From JAHEDH01 sp965364515 (GTDB taxonomy: Bacteria > Actinomycetota > Acidimicrobiia > Spongiisociales > ZC4RG35), in assembly GCA_965364515.1 (NCBI GenBank), contig CBDTXZ010000012.1:1-32816 (forward strand): a DNA stretch of 32,816 nt, read 5' to 3'. The translations under genes and the position numbers were made by a program. Every line of letters begins with the position of its first letter. Position 1 is the first letter of the stretch. The notes under the pieces are model-generated. The model was not told where the DNA came from. It saw nothing but the letters and a program-made list of their open reading frames with translations, and did no database searches. Below, one piece after another: positions 11,141-18,234 of this stretch.

Positions 11141-12439
11141 TCAGCTGACGGCCGCCAACGCCTGGTCGAAGTCCGCCTTGATGTCGTCGATGTGCTCGAT
11201 TCCGACCGACACCCGCACGAGGTCCGGTGTCACGCCGGCCGCCGTCTGCTCGTCGGCGGAGAGCTGCTGGTGGGTCGTGGAGGCCGGATGGATGACGAGC
11301 GTCTTCGCGTCCCCGACGTTCGCCAGGTGAGACGCCAACACCGTGTGGTCGATGAAGGCCTTGCCTGCTTCGTAGCCGCCGTCGATCCCGAAGGACAGGA
11401 CGCAGCCGAAGCCGTTCTTCAAGTACTTCTTGGCGTTGTCGTGTGATGGGTGACTCTCGAGGCCCGGATAGGAAACCCAGCTGACCCGATCGTGCTGCTC
11501 CAGCCACCTGGCGAGCTCCAGTGTGTTGTCTGCATGCCGCTGGACCCGGAGGCTCAGCGTCTCGAGGCCCTGGATGAGCAGGAAGGCGTTGAAGGGAGAC
11601 AGCGCCGCTCCGTAGTCACGGAGCCCTTCGACCCGGGCGCGGATCGCAAACGCGATGTTGCCGAAGTCGGACTCGGGATTGAACACATCGGTGAACACCA
11701 GGCCGTGATAGCCGGGCGACGGGTCGGTGAACGCCGGGAATTTTCCGCTTCGCCAGTCGAAGTTCCCCGAGTCGACCACCACGCCGCCGATCGACGTGCC
11801 GTGGCCGCCGATCCACTTCGTGGCTGACTGGACCACGATGTCTGCACCGTGGTCGATGGGGCGACACAGGTACCCGGCGGCTCCGAACGTGTTGTCGACG
11901 ACGAGGGGGATACCGTTGCTGTGCGCCACCTCGGCGATCGCCTCGAAATCGGGGACGTTGTATCGGGGATTTCCGATCGATTCGACGTAGAGCGCCTTGG
12001 TGTTCTCGGTGATCGCCGCCGCGAAGTCGTCGGGTTCGTCACCATCGACGAACACCGTGTCGATCCCGAGCCGGGGGAGTTGCACCTTGAACTGGTTGTA
12101 GGTCCCGCCATACAGGTTCGATGTCGAGACGATCTGGTCGCCGGCCTGTGCGATGTTCGTCAATGCGAGCAGCTGCGCCGCTTGACCCGACGCGGTCGCG
12201 ACGGCCGCCAACCCGCCCTCGAGTGCGGCGACCCGCTGCTCGAAGACGTCGGTCGTCGGATTCATGATCCGGGTGTAGATGTTGCCGAACTCCTGCAGGC
12301 CGAAGAGCCGAGCGGCGTGGTCGGTGTCGTCGAATGTGTAGGAGGTGGTCTGGTAGATGGGAACGGCTCTGGCGTTCGTTCCCGGTGCCGGATCCTGACC
12401 GGCGTGGACCTGGAGGGTCTCGTAGTGCAGTTCACTCAT
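11141..12439 (-). CDS. metY: O-acetylhomoserine sulfhydrylase
   Basis: The 432-aa product is a Cys/Met-metabolism PLP enzyme. The start HYETLQVHAGQDPAPGTNA, YTRIMNPT, YGGTYNQF and the Lys of SATKWIGGHGTSIGG (Lys208, Schiff base) are typical of MetY; its long form (about 430 aa, against about 390 for MetB/MetC) fits. It makes homocysteine from O-acetylhomoserine and sulfide. The start ATG has GAGGAA on the minus strand about 12 nt upstream. It is second in a leftward operon, 34 nt after the OsmC-like gene, and the SAM riboswitch upstream fits methionine-pathway control. No metX is adjacent. Confidence 0.94.
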   Translation of the reverse strand: MSELHYETLQVHAGQDPAPGTNARAVPIYQTTSYTFDDTDHAARLFGLQEFGNIYTRIMNPTTDVFEQRVAALEGGLAAVATASGQAAQLLALTNIAQAGDQIVSTSNLYGGTYNQFKVQLPRLGIDTVFVDGDEPDDFAAAITENTKALYVESIGNPRYNVPDFEAIAEVAHSNGIPLVVDNTFGAAGYLCRPIDHGADIVVQSATKWIGGHGTSIGGVVVDSGNFDWRSGKFPAFTDPSPGYHGLVFTDVFNPESDFGNIAFAIRARVEGLRDYGAALSPFNAFLLIQGLETLSLRVQRHADNTLELARWLEQHDRVSWVSYPGLESHPSHDNAKKYLKNGFGCVLSFGIDGGYEAGKAFIDHTVLASHLANVGDAKTLVIHPASTTHQQLSADEQTAAGVTPDLVRVSVGIEHIDDIKADFDQALAAVS

Positions 12440-12473
12440 GATGTGGTTGTCTTCCTCTCTCGAAGGTCGTTCT

Positions 12474-12998
12474 TCAGATCCGCGCCGTGGTTGCAAGCTG
12501 GACGTCGACCGGGATCGACGCCTTGAGCGTGTGTCCGACCGGTGACGTGTCGAGCACGTGCCGGTGGAGATCGGCGAGAGCGTCGGGATCAGCAGTGCTG
12601 TCGATCTGGACCGTTGCGCGGATGTCGCTGAAGCCGGCGTGCCCTGGCGAAACACCGAGGAACGATTCGAGGTTGAGATCGCCGTCGAGTCGGATCTGAA
12701 GGTCGTCGAGTGCGATGCCGCGGGCGGTCGCATTGGCTGCGTATCCGACGGCGAGGCAGTTCCCGAGGGCAGCGAGTAGCTGCTCGACCGGGTTTGGTGC
12801 CGTGTCGGTGCCGCCTAGGCCGGTGGGCTCGTCCGAGAGCGTTGGCTGGAAGTCTCGGATGGTCGCCTCGGAGCGGAACCCGCCCGCCCATCGGACCTCG
12901 GCGGACCAGGTCGTCCTGGCGGCTTCGGGTTCTTGGGTGATGTGGCCTGCGAGGCCCGCAACTGCTTCGATGTCGACGTCGTTGAGTCTGTTCGTCAT
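12474..12998 (-). CDS. OsmC family protein lacking the second catalytic Cys
   Basis: The 174-aa product has the OsmC core NPVEQLLAALGNCLAVGYAANA with Cys81 at the start of the long helix. The second Cys of OsmC/Ohr peroxidases, normally ahead of a PVG-type motif, is replaced: the sequence reads TSPVGHTL (Ser152). Two-Cys hydroperoxide reduction should therefore be impaired, and the protein may have another thiol or sulfur role. It is first in the operon with metY. AGGAG lies about 8 nt before the ATG. A methionine-responsive leader upstream ties it to sulfur supply rather than to osmotic stress. Confidence 0.87.
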   Translation of the reverse strand: MTNRLNDVDIEAVAGLAGHITQEPEAARTTWSAEVRWAGGFRSEATIRDFQPTLSDEPTGLGGTDTAPNPVEQLLAALGNCLAVGYAANATARGIALDDLQIRLDGDLNLESFLGVSPGHAGFSDIRATVQIDSTADPDALADLHRHVLDTSPVGHTLKASIPVDVQLATTARI

Positions 12999-13020
12999 GT
13001 CGTGATGCTCCTGTGGTGAT

Positions 13021-13095
13021 GGTGTGCGCCATGGGCGCGGATGAATGTGTGACCGAACGTCCCGGGGAAGGAACCTTCCGGGTGGTGGGATGACC
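13021..13095 (-). promoter_or_regulatory. distal part of the met leader, with hairpin C:D
   Basis: Between the upstream ORF and osmC, minus-strand segment C (13074-13086) can fold with D (13061-13071): GGAAGG pairs with CCTTCC around a 2-nt loop, extended by CCC/GGG past a 2-nt bulge. No T run follows, so a classical terminator is not proven. A smaller GCGCC/GGCGC hairpin is at 13026-13038, close to the osmC ribosome site. Confidence 0.55.
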
Positions 13096-13167
13096 TCAGA
13101 TCGAGGTGTCGGTACAGGAGTGAACCACCCGGAAGCTCGGCATGCTCATACACATGAGCCGGGTGGT
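13075..13167 (-). promoter_or_regulatory. competing stems A:B and B:C (attenuator-like)
   Basis: A (ACCACCCGG, minus 13167-13159) pairs perfectly over 9 bp with B, enclosing a 5-bp hairpin (13145-13158) that contains the Met-Cys-Met codons. B (13135-13124) pairs perfectly over 12 bp with C (CTTCCGGGTGGT on the plus strand at 13075-13086). C also pairs with D (13061-13071). The folds are mutually exclusive. Which fold is ON is inference. Confidence 0.65.
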
Positions 13168-13185
13168 CGACGTGGCGTGATGCAT
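13096..13185 (-). CDS. 29-aa leader peptide rich in Met/Cys codons
   Basis: On the minus strand AGAGGA lies 6 nt before ATG (13183-13185), opening a 29-codon frame that ends in TGA at 13096-13098. Codons 10-15 read Leu-Met-Cys-Met-Ser-Met, and Cys24 follows. The frame lies between the SAM riboswitch and osmC-metY. Its codons 7-9 and 17-21 encode two arms (A 13159-13167, B 13124-13135) that pair with each other, while B alternatively pairs perfectly with C (13075-13086) beyond the stop. This is the layout of amino-acid attenuators, where ribosome stalling on the regulatory codons selects the fold. The peptide itself probably has no other role. A chance ORF cannot be excluded. Confidence 0.6.
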   Translation of the reverse strand: MHHATSTTRLMCMSMPSFRVVHSCTDTSI

Positions 13186-13205
13186 TTCTGGTCCTCTTTT
13201 CGGTC

Positions 13206-13224
13206 GGGCGCTCTCCGAGCGCCC
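13206..13224 (-). terminator. GC-rich hairpin after the SAM aptamer
   Basis: GGGCGCTC (13206-13213) pairs with GAGCGCCC (13217-13224) around a 3-nt loop, about 25 nt downstream of the riboswitch P1 on the minus strand. It may be the riboswitch expression-platform terminator, although no T run follows. It ends about 20 nt before the leader-peptide start codon. Confidence 0.45.
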
Positions 13225-13246
13225 CTGTGCGAGGATCCGCATCGAG

Positions 13247-13329
13247 GCTCTCATCGATCAGGCATTGGCACCATCGAGTGGTTGCCGCGGCTTCTTCGGG
13301 CCTGTCCCTCAGCCGCTCTAGATGAGCGC
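13247..13329 (-). promoter_or_regulatory. SAM-I (S-box) riboswitch aptamer
   Basis: On the minus strand the segment contains the S-box landmarks in order: P1 5' strand CTCATC (13326-13321), TAGAGCGGCTGAGGGA, the GGCCC arm, GAAGCCGCGGCAACC, then GGTGCCAA and P1 3' strand GATGAG (13255-13250). These match the SAM-I consensus (AGAG.GG..GAGGGA..GGCCC..GAAGCC.CGGCAACC..GGTGCCAA). It binds S-adenosylmethionine and normally shuts off the downstream methionine genes, here osmC-like and metY. SAM-IV has a related core and is the alternative subclass. Confidence 0.9.
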
Positions 13330-13346
13330 GTTTTCAAGTGGGCAGC

Positions 13347-13375
13347 AGTATGGGGACATCGGACGGCTTTGTCAA
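13347..13375 (-). promoter_or_regulatory. sigma-70 type promoter of the met leader
   Basis: On the minus strand TTGACA (13375-13370) is followed after exactly 17 nt by CATACT (13352-13347). Transcription would start near 13340, about 10 nt before the SAM aptamer, giving a leader of about 340 nt to osmC. Confidence 0.7.
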
Positions 13376-13395
13376 TCTCCGTCCGATGTCCCCAT
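13350..13395. repeat. 17-bp perfect inverted repeat around the met promoter -35
   Basis: ATGGGGACATCGGACGG (13350-13366) and its exact reverse complement (13379-13395) flank a 12-nt centre that holds the -35 box. One arm fills the promoter spacer and touches the -10. It may be a regulator site, or the thioredoxin gene's terminator (its stop is 6 nt away), though no T run follows on either strand. Confidence 0.75.
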
Positions 13396-13400
13396 CGGCT

Positions 13401-13790
13401 TCACTCTGCGTGGTCGTGTTCGTGGTTCTGGGCCTGATGCTCGGCGATCTGGCGATGGACGTCTTCCATGTCGAGCGCCTTCACCTGGGTGATCAGATCC
13501 TCGAGGGCGGCGGGCGGAAGCGCGCCGGCTTCGTTGTAGAGGAGGACGTTGTCTCGGAACACCATGAGCGTCGGGATCGAGCGGATCCCGAAGGACTGTG
13601 CGAGCTGCTGCTGGTCCTCGGTGTCCACCTTTCCGAACACGATGTCCTCGTTCGCTTCGGATGCCGACTCGAAGGTGGGCGCGAAGCTCTTGCAGGGCCC
13701 GCACCAGTCGGCCCAGAAGTCGACGATCACGGTGTCGTTGTCATTGATGGTCTCTTCGAAGTTTTCGAGTGTCAGTTCGACTGTCGCCAT
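13401..13790 (-). CDS. thioredoxin with His-rich C-terminal tail
   Basis: The 129-aa product has the thioredoxin fold with active-site WCGPC (about residues 29-33), VDFWADWCGPCK, KVDTEDQ and the cis-Pro loop IRSIPTLMVF. It is about 20 residues longer than thioredoxin 1; the extra C-terminal tail is acidic and rich in His (HQAQNHEHDHAE) and could bind a metal, which is inference. It reduces protein disulfides in the cytosol. AAAGGA lies about 8 nt before the ATG. It sits 5' of the sulfur operon in the same direction, but a promoter between them suggests separate control. Confidence 0.93.
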   Translation of the reverse strand: MATVELTLENFEETINDNDTVIVDFWADWCGPCKSFAPTFESASEANEDIVFGKVDTEDQQQLAQSFGIRSIPTLMVFRDNVLLYNEAGALPPAALEDLITQVKALDMEDVHRQIAEHQAQNHEHDHAE

Positions 13791-13841
13791 TGGGTTTGTC
13801 CTTTGTTGATTCCCAGCAGTCCAACGTAGACGGTCGGCCGT

Positions 13842-14900
13842 TCATTCCGAAAGAAACTCGGCGATGTCGGTGGTCGGTCGCAGCACGGCCATCTCGCGAA
13901 GGGTGTCGTCGACAACGGGTATCGCACGTGTCGAGATGTCGTCGCGGGTCAGGAGCCGCATGTTCCACCCGGTCTGGATGAGTCTCGACAGGTCGAGATT
14001 CGTGTCGAGGCTGAGGTGAGGAGACACCGTGGCGGCGAGACTCTGCAGTTGTCGAACATTCGTCGCTGCGATGATCCGGTCGAACATGTCCACCAGGAAC
14101 TGGCGTTCTCGTTCGTTGCGGAGGAGATCGTTTGCGCCGCTGATCGTCTGCCACCTGCCGTCGACCAGCTCTTCGGTCCGTCGGGACCGGATCCAGGCCA
14201 GGGTCTGGTCTCCTGCAGCGGTCGTGCACCCGGCAGGGAGATCGAGACCCGACGCCGGATCCCGAACGGCGTTCTCGACGCAGATCTCGTAGCCACCCAA
14301 CTCGTCGACCGCCTCCTGGAAGCCCTCGAGGTCGACCGACGCGACGTGATCGATCGGTACGGACGTCAGTCGTTCGACGGTCAACTGCAGCACGGTCTCG
14401 CCCGAGATGCTCCGACAGCCATCGAATGCGTCGGCGATCCGGATCTCCTCGAACTCGCCGCAGAGATCGGGTCCGACCAGATCGCGGGGAAGTGAGACCA
14501 GCTCGACCTCGTTGCGTTCGGCGTTGATCCTGGCGAGCACGATGACGTCTGCGCGTCGGCCCTCGAATCCACCGAAGCCGCTGAGATCATCCAACCCCGT
14601 TCGGTCGTCCGTACCGATCAGGAGAAACGTGGTCGTGCCCGGGATCGGGGAGGGGCGAGTCGGGTCCGTCTGCTCCTCATCGTCGTCTGCCGGCGGGTTC
14701 GCCTCCCTGGCGATCGAGTTCAACGTCTCGGCAGCTTCGTCTGCATCGTCGGCGATGCGATCGACCGACGAGTACGCCAGCCACGCCGGGCCGACCGCCC
14801 ACGCGACGAACACGATGACGCCGAGCGTTGCCGACCAACGAATCGGGTGTTCCAGGAAGCGCACACGCATGCGGTCCCACCACGAAGAGTGGTCAGTCAA
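13842..14900 (-). CDS. LytR-CpsA-Psr (LCP) family membrane protein
   Basis: The 352-aa product has one N-terminal membrane helix (about residues 22-42), a spacer, then the LCP catalytic domain: LLIGTDDRTG, an RADVIVLARINAERNEVELVSLPRDL core with the conserved Arg/Asp residues, and WIRSRR late in the domain. LCP enzymes transfer undecaprenyl-linked glycans such as arabinogalactan or teichoic acid to peptidoglycan outside the membrane. I chose TTG at 14898-14900 because it overlaps the VOC stop (TTGA) and has GGAG 8 nt upstream; an ATG at 14868-14870 would give 342 aa. Confidence 0.85.
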   Translation of the reverse strand: MTDHSSWWDRMRVRFLEHPIRWSATLGVIVFVAWAVGPAWLAYSSVDRIADDADEAAETLNSIAREANPPADDDEEQTDPTRPSPIPGTTTFLLIGTDDRTGLDDLSGFGGFEGRRADVIVLARINAERNEVELVSLPRDLVGPDLCGEFEEIRIADAFDGCRSISGETVLQLTVERLTSVPIDHVASVDLEGFQEAVDELGGYEICVENAVRDPASGLDLPAGCTTAAGDQTLAWIRSRRTEELVDGRWQTISGANDLLRNERERQFLVDMFDRIIAATNVRQLQSLAATVSPHLSLDTNLDLSRLIQTGWNMRLLTRDDISTRAIPVVDDTLREMAVLRPTTDIAEFLSE

Positions 14901-15265
14901 TCCGAGAACTCCATGAGCTGAACGATGTTGCCGTCTGGATCGGCGGTGGTGGCGACTCGGCCTCCCCACGGCTCCGGCGACGGTGTGCGGATCGCCGGCG
15001 CCCCGTGATCGAGGAGCCGTCGAAAGGTGCCCTCGATGTCCCGGACCTCGAAGTTCACCATGATCCGCTCTGGATCATGGCTGGAGCCCTCGACTGCGTC
15101 GTGAACGGTGATCGTCAGTCGACGGCCGCCGAACTCGAAGTTCACGAACCCCGAGCGATCCGAACGCGGTGTCAAGCCCAGGGCATCGACGTAGAACGCC
15201 CGCATGTCTGCGTGGCGATCCGGGGTCGTGTGGATCAGCACGCCGGTGAGATCTGAGACAGGCAC
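14897..15265 (-). CDS. VOC (glyoxalase/dioxygenase) superfamily protein
   Basis: The 122-aa product is a single vicinal-oxygen-chelate unit: LTGVLIHT at the first strand, FYVDALGL, FVNFEFGGRRLTI, IMVNFEVRDI, and ATTADPDGNIVQLMEF at the end with the usual metal-ligand Glu. The substrate is unknown. The GTG at 15263-15265 starts just before the first strand; longer starts add a tail that overlaps the neighbouring intergenic region. TAGTTT lies 7 nt before this GTG, so the transcript may be nearly leaderless. It overlaps the LCP gene by 4 nt. Confidence 0.75.
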   Translation of the reverse strand: MPVSDLTGVLIHTTPDRHADMRAFYVDALGLTPRSDRSGFVNFEFGGRRLTITVHDAVEGSSHDPERIMVNFEVRDIEGTFRRLLDHGAPAIRTPSPEPWGGRVATTADPDGNIVQLMEFSD

Positions 15266-15407
15266 GGTGCGAAAACTAGCTCGAACGATTCCCACCACAA
15301 GTTCGCCCAAGTGAGACCAGCCGATCCAACGGCGCACGGTGCTGACCTTCGGCCCTTCGCACGGCGTCGGGGTGGACGGAGAATCAGTTGAAGGCTCGGA
15401 GGCGAGC

Positions 15408-16724
15408 ATGTGTCGTCTCTACGGATTCAAGTCAACCCAGCCGACGAGAGTCGAGTGCACACTGGTGCACTCGCAGAACGCTCTCATGGTGCAGAGCAGG
15501 ATCGACGCCACGGGCCGGAGCCATGGCCACGGATGGGGGATTGCGGTCTACGAGAATCATTCTCCGTCGGTGAGTCGTGAGGCTTGGGACGCCTATCAGA
15601 GTGTGGCGTTCAAGGACGCTGCAGCCCGGGTGTACTCCAAGGCCGTGATCGCCCACGTGCGGAGGGCAACGGTCGGCGAGGCGAGGATCGAGAACACCCA
15701 CCCGTTCGTGCACGGCGAGTGGTCCTTCGCTCACAACGGAACCATCCCGAAGTTCGAATTGCTCAGGCCTCAGATGCTCGACCACATGTCCGAGCAGCAC
15801 CAGGCGGCCATCCGTGGTGAGACCGATAGTGAGCACCTCTTCCGGCTCTTTCTCTCCCGACTCGACGACACCGCCGGCGACCCAACGGACGTGCTCGCCG
15901 ACACGGCTGCCGACGTGATCGGGTGGTGTCGCGAGATGGATGCCGAAGCCCGCATCGGCCTCAACGTGTTGGCGACCGATGGCAACACCTTGATCGGGCT
16001 GCGCTGGGGGAGGACGTTGTATCACGTGCAGCGGAGCGGAGTGACCGATTGTGAGATCTGCCGCTATCCGCACATCCTGACGACGCAGCCGGACGGATAC
16101 CGGTCACTGGTCGTGGCATCGGAACCGCTCACGCATGGTGAGCAATGGCTGGAGGTCCCCGAGGGGTCGGTGTTCTCCGCCGGAGCGGATTGCATCGCGA
16201 GCTTCCGCTCCCTGGGGCTCCGAATCCAGTCGGGCGCTCCGTCGCCGGTCGTGAGTCGGGCGGCACCGGTGCGGTCGACACTGATCGATGAGTTCATGGT
16301 CGATCACCGTGGACTCGCCGAGGGACTGCATCGATTGATCGCGGCGATCGAAGCCCAGGACAGCGACCTCGCTCGAGCCGAAGCCGACCGAATCGACCGG
16401 AATTCGGGGGCTCACATCGCTTTCGAGGAGGCCGATCTCTACCCGGCGATCGGCGCCGATCCGTCCATGTACGACGATCACCAGCAAGGACTCGCAGTGC
16501 TGAGAGAAGTGTTGGCAACAGATGGTCGTATTCCGCCGTCCTCGGGTTCGTACCTGATCCAGCAAGCCGAAGGGATGCTCGACCACATGGAGGATTGCGG
16601 CGTGCTTCTCTTCCGCGTGCAAACCCTGACGCCGCTCGTCCAATCCGAACTCGAAGAGCGGCTGCTCGCATGGCGGGTCGACTCTCCACGTTGGACGGAG
16701 CTCTCCCTTGTCACCCATATCTGA
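15408..16724 (+). CDS. class II glutamine amidotransferase-hemerythrin fusion
   Basis: The 438-aa product has two domains. Residues 2-265 are a class II (Ntn) amidotransferase resembling YafJ/EgtC: nucleophile Cys2 after Met removal, HGHGWGIAVYE, HVRRATVG, THPFVHG and SFAHNGTI with oxyanion residues Asn110-Gly111, then GETDSEHLF. Residues about 290-405 look like a hemerythrin (HHE) helical bundle with candidate di-iron ligands His300, His336/Glu340, His358 and His393. EgtC-type enzymes remove glutamate from gamma-glutamyl intermediates; hemerythrin domains bind O2, NO or iron. GGAGGCGAGC precedes ATG 15408. The ATP-grasp gene overlaps its end by 17 nt, which implies joint function. The overall role is unknown. 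Confidence 0.88.
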   Translation: MCRLYGFKSTQPTRVECTLVHSQNALMVQSRIDATGRSHGHGWGIAVYENHSPSVSREAWDAYQSVAFKDAAARVYSKAVIAHVRRATVGEARIENTHPFVHGEWSFAHNGTIPKFELLRPQMLDHMSEQHQAAIRGETDSEHLFRLFLSRLDDTAGDPTDVLADTAADVIGWCREMDAEARIGLNVLATDGNTLIGLRWGRTLYHVQRSGVTDCEICRYPHILTTQPDGYRSLVVASEPLTHGEQWLEVPEGSVFSAGADCIASFRSLGLRIQSGAPSPVVSRAAPVRSTLIDEFMVDHRGLAEGLHRLIAAIEAQDSDLARAEADRIDRNSGAHIAFEEADLYPAIGADPSMYDDHQQGLAVLREVLATDGRIPPSSGSYLIQQAEGMLDHMEDCGVLLFRVQTLTPLVQSELEERLLAWRVDSPRWTELSLVTHI

Positions 16725-18228
16725 GACGCTCGTTGCGAGATGGGCTGACAGCCCGAATGAACGACTCGGAGCATCGCCGGGCTGGCGGGTTCCCCGGTCG
16801 GTTGAATCGCAGCCCCAGACCGTCGACGAGACGCAGGCAGAGCGAATCGCAGAGCTGGCACGACGTTTGCTCGACTCCGATGAAGCGTTGCGCGATCCCC
16901 GGTGGCGTCGACGCGTCGTTCCAGGCCTCGGGGCCGGCCCGGCCTGCATCTTCGAAGACCACAGCGAGATCCCGCTAGCCCCTTCAGACAGTCACACGCT
17001 CGAGTACAGGATGTCGTGGTTTGCGAGAGGTACGGACATCGTCGCGTTGGCCGATGAGCGTGTTCCCGCGTTCGAGCGGTATCTCGCATCTGATCTCGAT
17101 CTCGGCCGAATCACGGTGATTCAGTCGGCTCCACGCCCCAGGGCCCCACTGGCCAGACGCCTCGTCGATGATCCGGCTGTCCTGGCGAAGTTGATCGGGC
17201 TGGCGGGGTCTCGGGGCGGCCTGACATTGGTCCCCTACATCAGCACGAGATCGGTGTGGCTTCTCGGCGAGCTGCTGGCACGGCTCACCGGAGAGAACGT
17301 GCGGGTCGCAGGACCGCCTCCTGATCTCACCGAGCGTGTCAACAACAAACTCTGGTTCTCACAGCGCGTCAGGGACGTGCTCGGGGCGGAGGCGTTGCCT
17401 CGGACCCACGTCGCGTCCGACGAGAGGGAACTCCGCACGCACCTCGATGCGCTGGCATCTCTGGGTGGTCGACTCGTTGTCAAAGCGCCTTCCGGCTCCG
17501 GAGGTCGGGGAATCGTTGCGTTCGAGGCGACCGCAGTCGATGCCGTTCGAATCGAACCGACCGTTCACTGGATACGAGAGGTGCTCTCGAGAGGTGGTTG
17601 GGATGGCCGCTATCCGTTGGTGGTCGGGCGATGGGACGCCCCTGTGGTCGCCAGCCCTTCGGTACAGGTGTGGATTCCCCATCTGCGCAGTGGTCTGCCC
17701 GTCATCGAAGCGATCTTCGATCAGATGCTCGACGGTGTGCGATTCATGGGGGCATCGACGACCGAGTTGCCTGTCCGCGTTCGGAGTCGCTTGCACAGCG
17801 ACGGCCTCCGATTGGCGATGCTGTTCCAACAGCTCGGCTACTTCGGGCGGTGCAGCTTCGATTCGGTGCTGGTCGGTGCGGAGGCAAACGGCGCGCAGAT
17901 CCACTGGTTGGAATGCAACGGTCGTTGGGGCAGTGTTTCGACCGCATTGACCGCCATCAAGCGGATCGTCGGGGTCCGACCCGATAGGCCCTTTGCAGTC
18001 CTCCAGAGCGAAGTCGCGCTGGGCCGGGAGCGGAGTCTTGCAGAGGTCTTCGAGACTCTGGGCACGGATGCCTTCCATCGTCGAACCGACGGCACCGGCG
18101 CACTCATCCTCTCGCCTCGACGCGTGATGGCAGGCACGGGGCTCAACCTGGCCGTCGTCTCACGGTCCGCTGCGGAAGCTCGAGCGTCTGCAGGCGACCT
18201 CCTGCACCGTTTGACCGAACGTGCGTGA
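16708..18228 (+). CDS. ATP-grasp ligase with pre-ATP-grasp domain
   Basis: The 506-aa product has an N-terminal domain (to about 210) resembling the pre-ATP-grasp region of peptide ligases, then an ATP-grasp fold: NNKLWFSQRV, VVKAPSGSGGRG with nucleotide-binding Lys259, and the metal-binding end GRCSFDSVL...HWLECNGRWG (Asp385, Glu402, Asn404). Such enzymes join a carboxylate to an amine through an acyl phosphate. The set resembles PGM1-type amide ligases, without firm assignment. TTG 16708 has GGAG 7 nt upstream and overlaps the amidotransferase-hemerythrin gene by 17 nt. Ligase plus gamma-glutamyl hydrolase-like partner suggests synthesis of a small peptide-like metabolite; this is inference. 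Confidence 0.82.
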   Translation: MSPISETLVARWADSPNERLGASPGWRVPRSVESQPQTVDETQAERIAELARRLLDSDEALRDPRWRRRVVPGLGAGPACIFEDHSEIPLAPSDSHTLEYRMSWFARGTDIVALADERVPAFERYLASDLDLGRITVIQSAPRPRAPLARRLVDDPAVLAKLIGLAGSRGGLTLVPYISTRSVWLLGELLARLTGENVRVAGPPPDLTERVNNKLWFSQRVRDVLGAEALPRTHVASDERELRTHLDALASLGGRLVVKAPSGSGGRGIVAFEATAVDAVRIEPTVHWIREVLSRGGWDGRYPLVVGRWDAPVVASPSVQVWIPHLRSGLPVIEAIFDQMLDGVRFMGASTTELPVRVRSRLHSDGLRLAMLFQQLGYFGRCSFDSVLVGAEANGAQIHWLECNGRWGSVSTALTAIKRIVGVRPDRPFAVLQSEVALGRERSLAEVFETLGTDAFHRRTDGTGALILSPRRVMAGTGLNLAVVSRSAAEARASAGDLLHRLTERA

Positions 18229-18234
18229 ATTCGC

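Noticed and set aside
12440..12733. N-terminal extension of the metY frame
   Set aside because: It overlaps the OsmC-like gene out of frame and is Ser/Thr/Arg-rich; MetY homologues begin near 12439.
13350..13395. Inverted repeat as a classical intrinsic terminator
   Set aside because: No T run follows on either strand, and a strong promoter lies within it; kept as an inverted repeat of uncertain role.
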